The position numbers and the translations under genes were made by a program. From Flavobacteriaceae bacterium CRH (lineage in GTDB: Bacteria; Bacteroidota; Bacteroidia; Flavobacteriales; Flavobacteriaceae), in the NCBI GenBank assembly GCA_001507425.1, contig LMAJ01000019.1:32329-96328 (forward strand): DNA of 64,000 nt, read 5' to 3'. The notes beneath the pieces are model-generated. The model was not told the origin of the DNA. It made no database searches and saw nothing but the letters and a program-made list of their open reading frames with translations. The first letter of the stretch is position 1. The number at the start of each line of letters is the position of its first letter. This document shows positions 8,792 to 15,980 of this stretch, in pieces.

Positions 8792-9775
8792 TTATTTCTG
8801 GTTTCTGGTTTCATCGCTAATTTTACGATCTTCATCATACGAATCGGTGCGATAATTTTCTTCATCGCCTTCCAGAATTTTCAGGTAACTATTATAGCGC
8901 GTCCAGGAAATTTCATCTTTTTCTAAAGCCGCTTTTATTGCACAATGCGGTTCTTCTTTGTGTAAACAATTGTTAAACTTACATTGATCTTTCAATTTGA
9001 AAAATTCAGGAAAATACCCGCTGATTTCTTCTTTTTCCATATCGACGATTCCAAAACCTTTAATTCCCGGCGTATCGATAATTTTTGCATTAAAAGACAA
9101 ATCATACATTTCGGCAAAAGTCGTTGTGTGTTGACCTTGTTTACTGGCTTCAGAAATGGTTTTGGTTTTAAGATGTAAGGATGGTTCCATAGCGTTTACT
9201 AAAGTCGATTTTCCAACTCCCGAATGCCCGGAGAACATACTTACTTTGCCAATCATCATTTCTTTCAGCTCTTCAACACCCTTCATTTCGGTTGACGAAA
9301 CACGAAGGCATTTGTACCCAATTTGCTCATACACATATTGCATATACAATTGATCGTCTAGTGTTGCGTCATCAAAAGTATCTATTTTATTAAAAACCAA
9401 GATGGTTTCAATATTATAAGCTTCAGCAGTTACTAAAAAACGGTCTATAAAATTGAATGTAGTTGGTGGATTATTAATCGTAATCAATAAAAAAACGCGG
9501 TCAATATTTGAGGCAATAATATGCATTTGATGCGAAAGGTTCACCGATTTACGAACGATATAATTTTTTCTTTCGTGAATATTATGAATCGTTCCGGTTA
9601 AAGCATCTGAAGTTTCTTCGAGTTCATAATCGACAATATCGCCTACAGCAATAGGATTCGTGCTTTTTATACCTTTCATCCTAAACTTCCCTTTCATACG
9701 GCATTCTATAAAATCCCCTTTTTCAGATTTTACGGTGTACCAACTTCCTGTAGATTTATATACGAGTCCTGTCAT
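8792..9775 (-). CDS. rsgA: Ribosome small-subunit biogenesis GTPase RsgA
   Basis: RsgA is a GTPase that checks late 30S subunit maturation. The 327 residues show an N-terminal OB-fold, then a circularly permuted GTPase with G4 (FNKID, about 131) before G1 (GHSGVGKST, about 182) and G3 (DTPG, about 222). A C-terminal Cys/His zinc finger (CKFNNCLH...HCAIKAAL, about 270-288) follows. All key residues are present and the length is normal. A clear -7 box at 9830-9837 gives it its own promoter, with about 50 bases of leader made of ATTTCAGATTTTAG-type repeats. Confidence 0.97.
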   Translation of the reverse strand: MTGLVYKSTGSWYTVKSEKGDFIECRMKGKFRMKGIKSTNPIAVGDIVDYELEETSDALTGTIHNIHERKNYIVRKSVNLSHQMHIIASNIDRVFLLITINNPPTTFNFIDRFLVTAEAYNIETILVFNKIDTFDDATLDDQLYMQYVYEQIGYKCLRVSSTEMKGVEELKEMMIGKVSMFSGHSGVGKSTLVNAMEPSLHLKTKTISEASKQGQHTTTFAEMYDLSFNAKIIDTPGIKGFGIVDMEKEEISGYFPEFFKLKDQCKFNNCLHKEEPHCAIKAALEKDEISWTRYNSYLKILEGDEENYRTDSYDEDRKISDETRNQK

Positions 9776-9829
9776 TCTTTAATTTTAGATTTCAGATTTT
9801 AGATTTCAGATTTGAAAACTAAATCTTTG

Positions 9830-9837
9830 CAAAGATA
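9830..9837 (-). promoter_or_regulatory. -7 promoter box for rsgA
   Basis: The minus strand reads TATCTTTG, an exact TAnnTTTG, 55 bases upstream of the rsgA start. Confidence 0.55.
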
Positions 9838-9850
9838 AATGAATAATTTT

Positions 9851-9930
9851 AAACATAGCGTACGGTTTCAATCGCTGGTGTAAACATTATGATTAATGAT
9901 TACGCCCCCACGGTTGAAACCGTGGGCTAT
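9851..9930. repeat. Inverted repeat of family C
   Basis: The 305-base gap between rsgA and the DAHP synthase gene holds an arm at about 9853-9880 (TAGCGTACGGTTTCAATCGC) and a self-complementary arm at 9907-9926 (CCCACGGTTGAAACCGTGGG) followed by GCTAT. The same layout occurs at 17512-17588. Confidence 0.7.
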
Positions 9931-9942
9931 ATTATTCAAAAC

Positions 9943-9981
9943 AAAAAATCCCCGAATCTTCTTTCGAAGAAATGAGGATTT
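9943..9981 (-). terminator. Terminator of the aromatic operon
   Basis: On the minus strand AAATCCTC (9981-9974) pairs with GGGGATTT (9953-9946) around a second TTCTTC/GAAGAA helix. A T-run follows. It lies about 100 bases after the DAHP synthase/chorismate mutase stop. Confidence 0.65.
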
Positions 9982-10080
9982 AAAAACAATCTATTTTCAA
10001 AATTATGATATAAGAAAACTTAAATTCAATTTTGTAAAAAATTCAAATTAACTTATATCACTTATGTGGTTTAGAAAAAA

Positions 10081-11163
10081 TTATGCATTGAAAATTTTCT
10101 CCTGGTGACCAATACTTTCCTGGTGAATTGCTTTGAACATTCTCAAAACAAACTCTTCCGTAAGACCTTTTTTCTCACCTTCAAGAATCATTTTTCCTAA
10201 GATTTCATTCCAACGATTGTTTTGAAGAATCGCTACGTTTGCATCTTTTTTCACCTGACCAATTTCGTCAGCTACTTTCATACGTTTTCCTAAAAGCTCT
10301 AATAAGTTAGCATCAAGAACGTCGATGTTAGCTCTTAGTTTAGTCATTTTATTGCTGTACTCATCTGTAGTATCATCCGTTTTTCTAATCGTCAAATCTT
10401 TAATGATTTGTTTCAAAGCGTCTGGAGTAACTTGCTGCGCAGCATCAGACCAGGCATTGTCCGGATCGTAGTGCGTTTCGATAATCATACCATCGTAATT
10501 CAAATCTAAAGCCTCTTGCGTTACTTCAAAAATCATTTTACGATCTCCTGTAATGTGAGACGGGTCAATGATTAAAGGTAAATCAGGGAATTTATTTTGC
10601 AATTCGATAGCAATTTGCCATTCCGGAATGTTTCTGTATTTTGTTTTTTCGTAAGTAGAAAAACCTCTGTGAATAACCCCTAGCTTTTCGATTCCGGCCA
10701 TGTGTAAACGCTCAACACCACCTAACCATAAAGCTAAATCTGGGTTTACAGGATTTTTAACCAAAACGATTTTATCAGTTCCTTTTAAAGTATCAGCAAT
10801 TTCCTGAACTGCGAATGGATTTGCAGTTGTACGGGCACCAACCCATAAAACGTCGATATCATGTTCTAAAGCCAGTTTACAGTGCGCTGCAGTTGCAACT
10901 TCAGTTCCCATTAATAAACCAGTTTCTTTTTTAGCTTTTTGCAACCATTTTAAACCAATTTCTCCAACACCCTCAAATCCTCCCGGACGCGTTCTTGGTT
11001 TCCAGATTCCAGCTCTGAATACACTAACTTTTGAATCTTTTAGTTCATGAGCAATCTTTAATACTTGATCTTCTGTTTCTGCACTACATGGTCCAGCTAT
11101 CACAAGTGGGTGATTTAAATTGAAATCTTCTAACCACTTTCTCATTTCTTTCTTATTTTCCAT
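10081..11163 (-). CDS. Bifunctional DAHP synthase (type I beta) / chorismate mutase (AroQ)
   Basis: 360 residues. Residues 1 to about 260 form a type I DAHP synthase barrel, which joins erythrose-4-phosphate and PEP: GPCSAE (20-25), FRAGIWKPRTRPGGF, WVGARTTANPF, DPSHITGDR. Residues about 275-355 form an all-alpha chorismate mutase (LRANIDVLDANLLELLGKRM, then QNNRWNEIL), which makes prephenate. It is the last gene of the pheA-aminotransferase-tyrA operon, 12 bases after tyrA. Fused enzymes of this layout are known from Bacteroidota and are feedback-controlled by prephenate; whether this one is cannot be seen. It is also probably controlled by the attenuator before pheA. Confidence 0.96.
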   Translation of the reverse strand: MENKKEMRKWLEDFNLNHPLVIAGPCSAETEDQVLKIAHELKDSKVSVFRAGIWKPRTRPGGFEGVGEIGLKWLQKAKKETGLLMGTEVATAAHCKLALEHDIDVLWVGARTTANPFAVQEIADTLKGTDKIVLVKNPVNPDLALWLGGVERLHMAGIEKLGVIHRGFSTYEKTKYRNIPEWQIAIELQNKFPDLPLIIDPSHITGDRKMIFEVTQEALDLNYDGMIIETHYDPDNAWSDAAQQVTPDALKQIIKDLTIRKTDDTTDEYSNKMTKLRANIDVLDANLLELLGKRMKVADEIGQVKKDANVAILQNNRWNEILGKMILEGEKKGLTEEFVLRMFKAIHQESIGHQEKIFNA

Positions 11164-11175
11164 CTTAATTCTAAT

Positions 11176-12036
11176 TTACTTTTTAGTTGTTGTTAATCCG
11201 TTTAGTATTTCTTTTATTTTATTTGTGCTTTCCATTTCTTCAAAAATGGCATTGTAATCTTCTTCTTTTAGCAAATCCCTAAACCGACTGAGGTTTGAAA
11301 TGTATTCTTCTAATGTTTCAATAACGTGCTCTTTGTTTTGCTTAAAAATCGGTGTCCACATTGCGGGAGAACTTTTTGCCAAACGAACCGTACTTTCAAA
11401 TCCACTTCCCGCCATATCAAAAATATCCTGTTCGTCTTTTTCCTTGTTCATCACCGTTTTTCCGAGCATAAACGAACTAATGTGCGACAAATGCGAAACG
11501 TAAGCAATATGTTTGTCGTGTGAAGTCGGGTCCATATATCGAATCCTCATTCCTATTTCTGCAAAAAGCTTTAATGCTTTTTCCTGCAATTTAAAAGTGG
11601 TTTTTTCCACTTCGCAAATGATATTCGTTTTTCCCTGAAACAAACCTTTTATCGCCGCCGAAGGTCCTGAAAACTCGGTTCCTGCAATCGGGTGTGTTGC
11701 GATAAAGTTTCTTCTTTTTGGGTGACTTGCCACCGCTTCGCAAATTGGCTTTTTAGTCGATCCTACTTCAAAAACAATTGTTTTATCTCCAACCAAATCC
11801 AGCACTTTTGGCAAAACCGTTAGTGCAACATCAACCGGAACTGAAACAATTACAAAATCGGCTTCAGCTAAATCTTCAAAACTTCCTGCCTGATCGATAA
11901 CGCCTAAATCAATTGCTTCCTGCAAATGGTTTTCGTTATTATCAATTCCAAAAACAATTGCATTCGGATGTTTTTCTTTGATGTCCAGCACCATCGATCC
12001 ACCTATTAATCCAATTCCTATTACGTATACTTTCAT
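11176..12036 (-). CDS. tyrA: Prephenate dehydrogenase
   Basis: This 286-residue enzyme oxidatively decarboxylates prephenate to 4-hydroxyphenylpyruvate (tyrosine branch) with NAD(P). GIGLIGGS (7-14) is the Rossmann loop, followed by an acidic residue in FGIDNN that favours NAD. THPIAGTEFSG (about 115-125) holds the catalytic His region, and SHLSHISSF continues the alpha-helical domain. There is no fused chorismate mutase or ACT domain; the mutase is on the next gene product instead. It lies 12 bases before the DAHP synthase gene in the same operon. Confidence 0.95.
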   Translation of the reverse strand: MKVYVIGIGLIGGSMVLDIKEKHPNAIVFGIDNNENHLQEAIDLGVIDQAGSFEDLAEADFVIVSVPVDVALTVLPKVLDLVGDKTIVFEVGSTKKPICEAVASHPKRRNFIATHPIAGTEFSGPSAAIKGLFQGKTNIICEVEKTTFKLQEKALKLFAEIGMRIRYMDPTSHDKHIAYVSHLSHISSFMLGKTVMNKEKDEQDIFDMAGSGFESTVRLAKSSPAMWTPIFKQNKEHVIETLEEYISNLSRFRDLLKEEDYNAIFEEMESTNKIKEILNGLTTTKK

Positions 12037-12162
12037 ATTTATTTTTATTAGAAGCTAATCCTGCTATCCGTTTCAATCTTTTCTGCCGAACCCCGGCACA
12101 AAAGGATTTCCACTTCTATCAGGGCTAGGGCTTCACGTGTTTTCAAGAACTTTTGATTAATA

Positions 12163-12189
12163 CCTACAAGGTTTTGAAAACCTTGTAGG
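12163..12189. repeat. 27-bp hyphenated palindrome CCTACAAGGTTTT
   Basis: The 13-base arms at 12163-12175 and 12177-12189 are perfect reverse complements with one base between. They lie in the 185-base spacer between the aminotransferase gene and tyrA. On the minus strand no long T-run follows, so it is not an obvious terminator. An RNA processing or partial attenuation role is possible. Confidence 0.75.
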
Positions 12190-12221
12190 AAATCTAAACT
12201 CTAAAATCAGAAATCTAAAAT

Positions 12222-13367
12222 TTAAAATCTATCAATCGCTTCTTGTACTTTTTCTTCTTTTACACACAATGAGAATCTGATATATCCTTCGCCGTTGCTT
12301 CCAAAAATGGTTCCCGGTGTAATGAAAATGTGTTTCTCGTATAATATTTCGTCAATGAACTTTTCTGCTGATTCGATTCCCTCCGGCAATTTCGCCCAAA
12401 CAAAAAGTCCAACGCCTTCTTTATAAACTTTGCAGCCTAATTTTTCTGCTAGTTTTTCTGTTAATTCTCTACGGCGTCTGTAAATTTTATTTTGATCTTC
12501 GAACCACGATTTATCACAATTCAAAGCTGCGATCGCACCTTTTTGAATTCCGTAAAACATCCCGCTGTCCATGTTGCTTTTTACTTTTAGTACCGCATCG
12601 ATAATTTCAGGATTTCCTAAAACCATTCCGACTCTCCAACCGGCCATGTTGAAGGTTTTACTCAATGAATTTAATTCTAAAGCTACTTCTTTTGCTCCTT
12701 CAATTTGCAATAAACTCATCGGGTTATCATTCAAAACAAAACTATACGGATTATCGTTGACCAATAATATGTTGTGTTTTTTAGCAAAAGCAACCAATTT
12801 TTCAAATAACGCTAAACTTCCTCTCGCTCCTGTTGGCATGTGCGGATATCCGAGCCACATAATTTTTACTTTCTCCAGCTCTAATTTTTCCAATGCTTCA
12901 AAATCCGGTTCCCAGGCATTTTCTTCTTTCAAATCATAATAAACCGGAACCGCTCCAACCAAATTAGTTACCGAAGTATACGTTGGATAACCCGGATTCG
13001 GAATTAAAACGTGATCTCCTTCATTTAAAAATGCCAGTGAAATATGCATAATTCCTTCTTTCGAACCCATCAAAGGCAAAATCTCGTTATTTGGATTTAA
13101 CGCAACACCAAACTGATTCTGATAAAAATCGGCCATTCCTTTTCTCAATTCCGGTAATCCCTGATAGCTTTGATAACCATGTCCGTTTTCATCTAAAATT
13201 GCAGAAGCAACTGCTTCAATAACTTCTTTTGACGGACTCAAATCAGGGCTTCCAATTCCCATATTGATGATCGATTTTCCTTCAGACATTAGTTGACGAA
13301 CTTCTCTCAATTTTGACGAGAAGTAGTATTCCTCAACTGTGTCTAATCTTTTTGCTGTTGTAATCAT
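12222..13367 (-). CDS. Class I/II PLP-dependent aminotransferase (probable aromatic aminotransferase)
   Basis: 381 residues of the fold-type I aminotransferase family. NPGYPTY (about 107-113), the VNDNPYSF Asp/Tyr region (about 197-204) and SLSKTFNMAGWRVG (about 233-246), with the PLP Schiff-base Lys, are all present. The gene lies between pheA and tyrA, so the likely job is the last step from phenylpyruvate and 4-hydroxyphenylpyruvate to Phe and Tyr. A prephenate aminotransferase is an alternative. Substrate choice is inferred from position only; relatives include LL-diaminopimelate and aspartate aminotransferases. Confidence 0.88.
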   Translation of the reverse strand: MITTAKRLDTVEEYYFSSKLREVRQLMSEGKSIINMGIGSPDLSPSKEVIEAVASAILDENGHGYQSYQGLPELRKGMADFYQNQFGVALNPNNEILPLMGSKEGIMHISLAFLNEGDHVLIPNPGYPTYTSVTNLVGAVPVYYDLKEENAWEPDFEALEKLELEKVKIMWLGYPHMPTGARGSLALFEKLVAFAKKHNILLVNDNPYSFVLNDNPMSLLQIEGAKEVALELNSLSKTFNMAGWRVGMVLGNPEIIDAVLKVKSNMDSGMFYGIQKGAIAALNCDKSWFEDQNKIYRRRRELTEKLAEKLGCKVYKEGVGLFVWAKLPEGIESAEKFIDEILYEKHIFITPGTIFGSNGEGYIRFSLCVKEEKVQEAIDRF

Positions 13368-13449
13368 TTTTTTTTGCTTTAGGCTTTAGGCTTTTTTAAC
13401 TTCTAACTTTATTGGAATTTGGAATTTCAAAAATTGGAATTTCCTTTTT

Positions 13450-14277
13450 TTATGGTTTTGTATTTTTATATTCTCCCAAAACCTTTAAATATTCTGCCAT
13501 AATATTTAATAATGATTTGGCTTTTGCAAAATCTTCGTATTTCTCAAATGTTACATCTACGAAAAATGAATATTTCCAGGGTGTTTCAATTTTTGGTAAC
13601 GACTGAATTTTCGTCAAATTCAATTTACAGTCGCTCATTACATTCAAAACCGCTGCGAGACTTCCTCTTTTGTGATCTAATTCAAATTTGATTGACGCTC
13701 TGTTGATTTGGTTTTCAGGCAAAAATGAATTTTGCTTTTTGATAATCACAAAACGGGTCATATTATTTTTGATCGTTTGTATTTCCGGAGCGATTATTTC
13801 TAAATCATACATTTCCGAAGCCGTTTTACTTCCAATAGCTGCAATTCCGGTTAATTGTTTTTCCTGAATTCTTCTTGCTGTTTCAGCCGTATCTTTATCT
13901 TCAACCAATTTAATGTTCGGATATTGTTTTAAAAAATCCATGCATTGCAAAAGCGCCATTGGATGCGAATGAACTTCTTTTATATCTTCAATTTTTTGAC
14001 CTTTTAGAGTCATTAAATTTTGGTGAATACTTAAATAATGCTCTCCAATAATGTGTAAATTATTCTTGTCAATCAAAGCATAATTCGGAATAATTGGCCC
14101 TGCAATCGAATTTTCAATTGCCATAACTGCCTGATCTGTTTTTCCTGAAAGCAGGCTGTCAATTAATTCTTCAAAAGACAAGCATTCATCAATTTCCACA
14201 TTTTCAGAGAAATACTCTTTCACAACCTGATGATGAAAAGAACCTTTTATACCTTGTATTGCAATTTTAGTTGTCAT
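13450..14277 (-). CDS. pheA: Prephenate dehydratase with ACT domain
   Basis: This 275-residue enzyme converts prephenate to phenylpyruvate. The N-terminal catalytic part shows IQGIKGSFHHQ, MAIENSIAGPI and NNMTRFVII, with the Thr-Arg-Phe motif of the active site. The C-terminal ACT domain (about 190-270) with IQSLPK and PWKYSFFVDV is the place for Phe feedback inhibition. It is a stand-alone dehydratase, not fused to chorismate mutase. It is the first gene of the aromatic operon. The start ATG at 14277 follows, by only 6 bases, the T-run of a strong terminator that is part of a leader attenuator (14284-14485). Confidence 0.96.
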   Translation of the reverse strand: MTTKIAIQGIKGSFHHQVVKEYFSENVEIDECLSFEELIDSLLSGKTDQAVMAIENSIAGPIIPNYALIDKNNLHIIGEHYLSIHQNLMTLKGQKIEDIKEVHSHPMALLQCMDFLKQYPNIKLVEDKDTAETARRIQEKQLTGIAAIGSKTASEMYDLEIIAPEIQTIKNNMTRFVIIKKQNSFLPENQINRASIKFELDHKRGSLAAVLNVMSDCKLNLTKIQSLPKIETPWKYSFFVDVTFEKYEDFAKAKSLLNIMAEYLKVLGEYKNTKP

Positions 14278-14283
14278 ATATTC

Positions 14284-14312
14284 AAAAAAAAATCCTGATT
14301 TTCATCAGGATT
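14284..14312 (-). terminator. Attenuator terminator in front of pheA
   Basis: On the minus strand AATCCTGAT (14312-14304), loop GAAA, ATCAGGATT (14299-14291), then T7 (nine T in a row with the stem end). It stops 6 bases before the pheA ATG. The 8 bases ACAATCCT at its left (14314-14307 on the minus strand) are exactly complementary to AGGATTGT inside the leader peptide gene (14367-14360), so an antiterminator can form instead. Confidence 0.85.
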
Positions 14313-14344
14313 GTATATTAGTTTTATTTGTCTTTTAAATTTTC

Positions 14345-14425
14345 TCAAATAACCATAGCACAATCCTTACTTCTACTAAAGAAGAAATAAAAAGAGTTGC
14401 TAAAATAAAAACGGTTACTAGACAT
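14345..14425 (-). CDS. Phe/Tyr-rich leader peptide of the pheA operon attenuator
   Basis: An open frame of 26 codons plus TGA lies between a promoter and the pre-pheA terminator. Residues 6-16 read FYFSNSFYFFF: six Phe and two Tyr in eleven codons, far above chance and like the proteobacterial pheL leader. Codons 20-22 (AAG GAT TGT) contain the antiterminator strand AGGATTGT. A ribosome stalled on the Phe/Tyr run leaves that strand free; a ribosome that reaches the stop codon 15 bases further on would cover it. There is no Shine-Dalgarno, as usual in this phylum. The peptide itself needs no other function. The reading is inferred from architecture; no expression data are available. Confidence 0.82.
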   Translation of the reverse strand: MSSNRFYFSNSFYFFFSRSKDCAMVI

Positions 14426-14454
14426 TTTGTTTGTGTATTTCAATAAATTCTCTG

Positions 14455-14485
14455 CGAATGTATAAATTATTTTCACTGCACCAAA
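14455..14485 (-). promoter_or_regulatory. Promoter of the pheA leader
   Basis: On the minus strand TTTG (14485-14482), then exactly 19 bases, then TACATTCG (14462-14455). The consensus TTTG-N19-TAnnTTTG is met with one mismatch. Transcription would begin near 14450, about 25 bases before the leader ATG. Confidence 0.7.
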
Positions 14486-14676
14486 AAAAATATTGCATTT
14501 TATGAAACAAAAAAGGATTTCTTAACAAATTTATCAAGTTTTGTATGATAATATAAAAAAAATGACCTAAAATAAGATTTTCAGAAAGAGATTTTTTAGA
14601 TCCTTAGTTGCTATCCCGAAGTTTTGGGACTGAGATTTTAGATTTTTTGAAATTAATATAATGCTTTTTCGCAATC

Positions 14677-14779
14677 TTGTCATTCTGAGGCACGAAGAAT
14701 CACACAAGCAATTCGACAAAGATTGAAGCTAATTCTGTGCGGAGCTTCTATTGTGATTCTTCGTGCCTCAGAATGACAA
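14677..14779. repeat. 103-bp element with 28-bp perfect inverted ends (family B)
   Basis: The arms 14677-14704 and 14752-14779 are exact reverse complements (core CATTCTGAGGCACGAAGAAT). The 47-base centre contains CAAAGATTG and CTGTGCGGAGC. It sits between the DUF1501 gene end and the pheA leader. The same type occurs at 60014-60112 and 63779-63878, and one starts at the window end. Apart from the pheA leader, the rest of the 524-base gap holds no recognised feature. Confidence 0.9.
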
Positions 14780-14801
14780 ATAATGAGATATTTGAATAAA
14801 C

Positions 14802-15968
14802 TTAAAACAATCCGGAAACCGGTTTATTCTTAATCCCAATTTTAGAATAGTCGAAATTCATTTTTTGTTGTAATAATGAAGCATATACACTTCTAAAGTC
14901 AATTTCATATTTTAAATCCCCATTATCTAAATCAGATAAATTTGGATTATTGCCCAAAATTGTACCTTTATTATTTCCTCCAATAATAAACATTGGTGCC
15001 GCAGTTCCGTGATCGGTTCCGTTTCCGTTGTCTTTTACTCTTCTTCCAAATTCAGAAAACACAACAATTGTTACATTTTGAAGCAATTGAGCCTGTTTTA
15101 AATCCTGATAAAAACTATAAATTGCATCGTTTAGGTCTTTTAATTTTTTTTCATGTAACACTAATTGATTGTCATGCGTATCAAATCCGCTGAGCGAAGT
15201 GTAATATACTTTTGAATTCAAATTTCCTTTTATCAATCTGCCAATCCATTCCAGGTTTTTGGATATTTCCGTTTTTGGATAACTTATTTCTGATTTTGAT
15301 TTCGCTAATGCTTTCTGAATTTCATCTGATCCTTGTGTAATTGAATTGGCAATTTTTCGAACAAAATCTAATTGAGGATTATCAGATAGTTTTATATTTT
15401 CTCCCTTGTTCAACTTTATTTTAAAATTATTCGGATCTTTTACAGTAATCGAATTGAGCTCAGATCCTTTTAATGCAAGACTATCTATTGAATCTAAATT
15501 TATTCCTGCCGTTGCCTGATGTTCCTTGCATTGCAAATCTAAATAACGCCCTAACCAGCCTTCATTCAAATATTTATTAGAATCTGTTGCGGTTTGCCAA
15601 ATTTCCTGACTTCGAAAATGCGAACGAATGGGCTCCGGATATCCCACATTTTGAATTACGGTTAGGTCTCCGTTTTGCTGCATTTGTGCAAAATCTTTTA
15701 ATGACGGATGAAATGCCATTCCGTTATTTTTACCCGCAACTACATCTTTATTTATTGCAATTTTAGTTCTCAACTCGTAATAAAGCGGATTATCATACGG
15801 AATAAAAGTATTAAGGCCGTCATTTCCTCCGTTTAGCTGTACAAAAACAATACACTGTTCGCCAACTACCAAATTATTTTGCGAACCAAAAGCATGCAAA
15901 AACTCCGGAAGCACTAATAAACCTCCTGTAAATGTTCCTGTAAGGGTCAAAAAATCTCTTCTGTTCAT
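14802..15968 (-). CDS. DUF1501 (sulfatase-like fold) protein with Tat signal
   Basis: 388 residues. The N-terminus MNRRDFLTLTGTF is a twin-arginine signal followed by a hydrophobic stretch, so the folded protein is exported. The body shows VQLNGGNDGLNTFIP, SGFDTHDNQ, VVFSEFGRRVKDNGNGTDHGTA and FIIGGN, typical of DUF1501, which is related to alkaline phosphatase/sulfatase folds with a metal site. It follows the DUF1800 gene by 12 bases and ends a two-gene operon. DUF1501/DUF1800 pairs are widespread and no activity has been established that I can name. Confidence 0.9.
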   Translation of the reverse strand: MNRRDFLTLTGTFTGGLLVLPEFLHAFGSQNNLVVGEQCIVFVQLNGGNDGLNTFIPYDNPLYYELRTKIAINKDVVAGKNNGMAFHPSLKDFAQMQQNGDLTVIQNVGYPEPIRSHFRSQEIWQTATDSNKYLNEGWLGRYLDLQCKEHQATAGINLDSIDSLALKGSELNSITVKDPNNFKIKLNKGENIKLSDNPQLDFVRKIANSITQGSDEIQKALAKSKSEISYPKTEISKNLEWIGRLIKGNLNSKVYYTSLSGFDTHDNQLVLHEKKLKDLNDAIYSFYQDLKQAQLLQNVTIVVFSEFGRRVKDNGNGTDHGTAAPMFIIGGNNKGTILGNNPNLSDLDNGDLKYEIDFRSVYASLLQQKMNFDYSKIGIKNKPVSGLF

Positions 15969-15980
15969 AACGTTGCGTTT

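Noticed and set aside
9851..9930. CRISPR-like array from repeated palindromic words
   Set aside because: The repeats are single inverted pairs scattered in spacers, not direct repeats with equal spacers, and there are no cas genes.
14677..14779. Family B element as an insertion sequence
   Set aside because: It is only about 100 bases long, has no coding frame for a transposase, and no clear target duplication flanks it.
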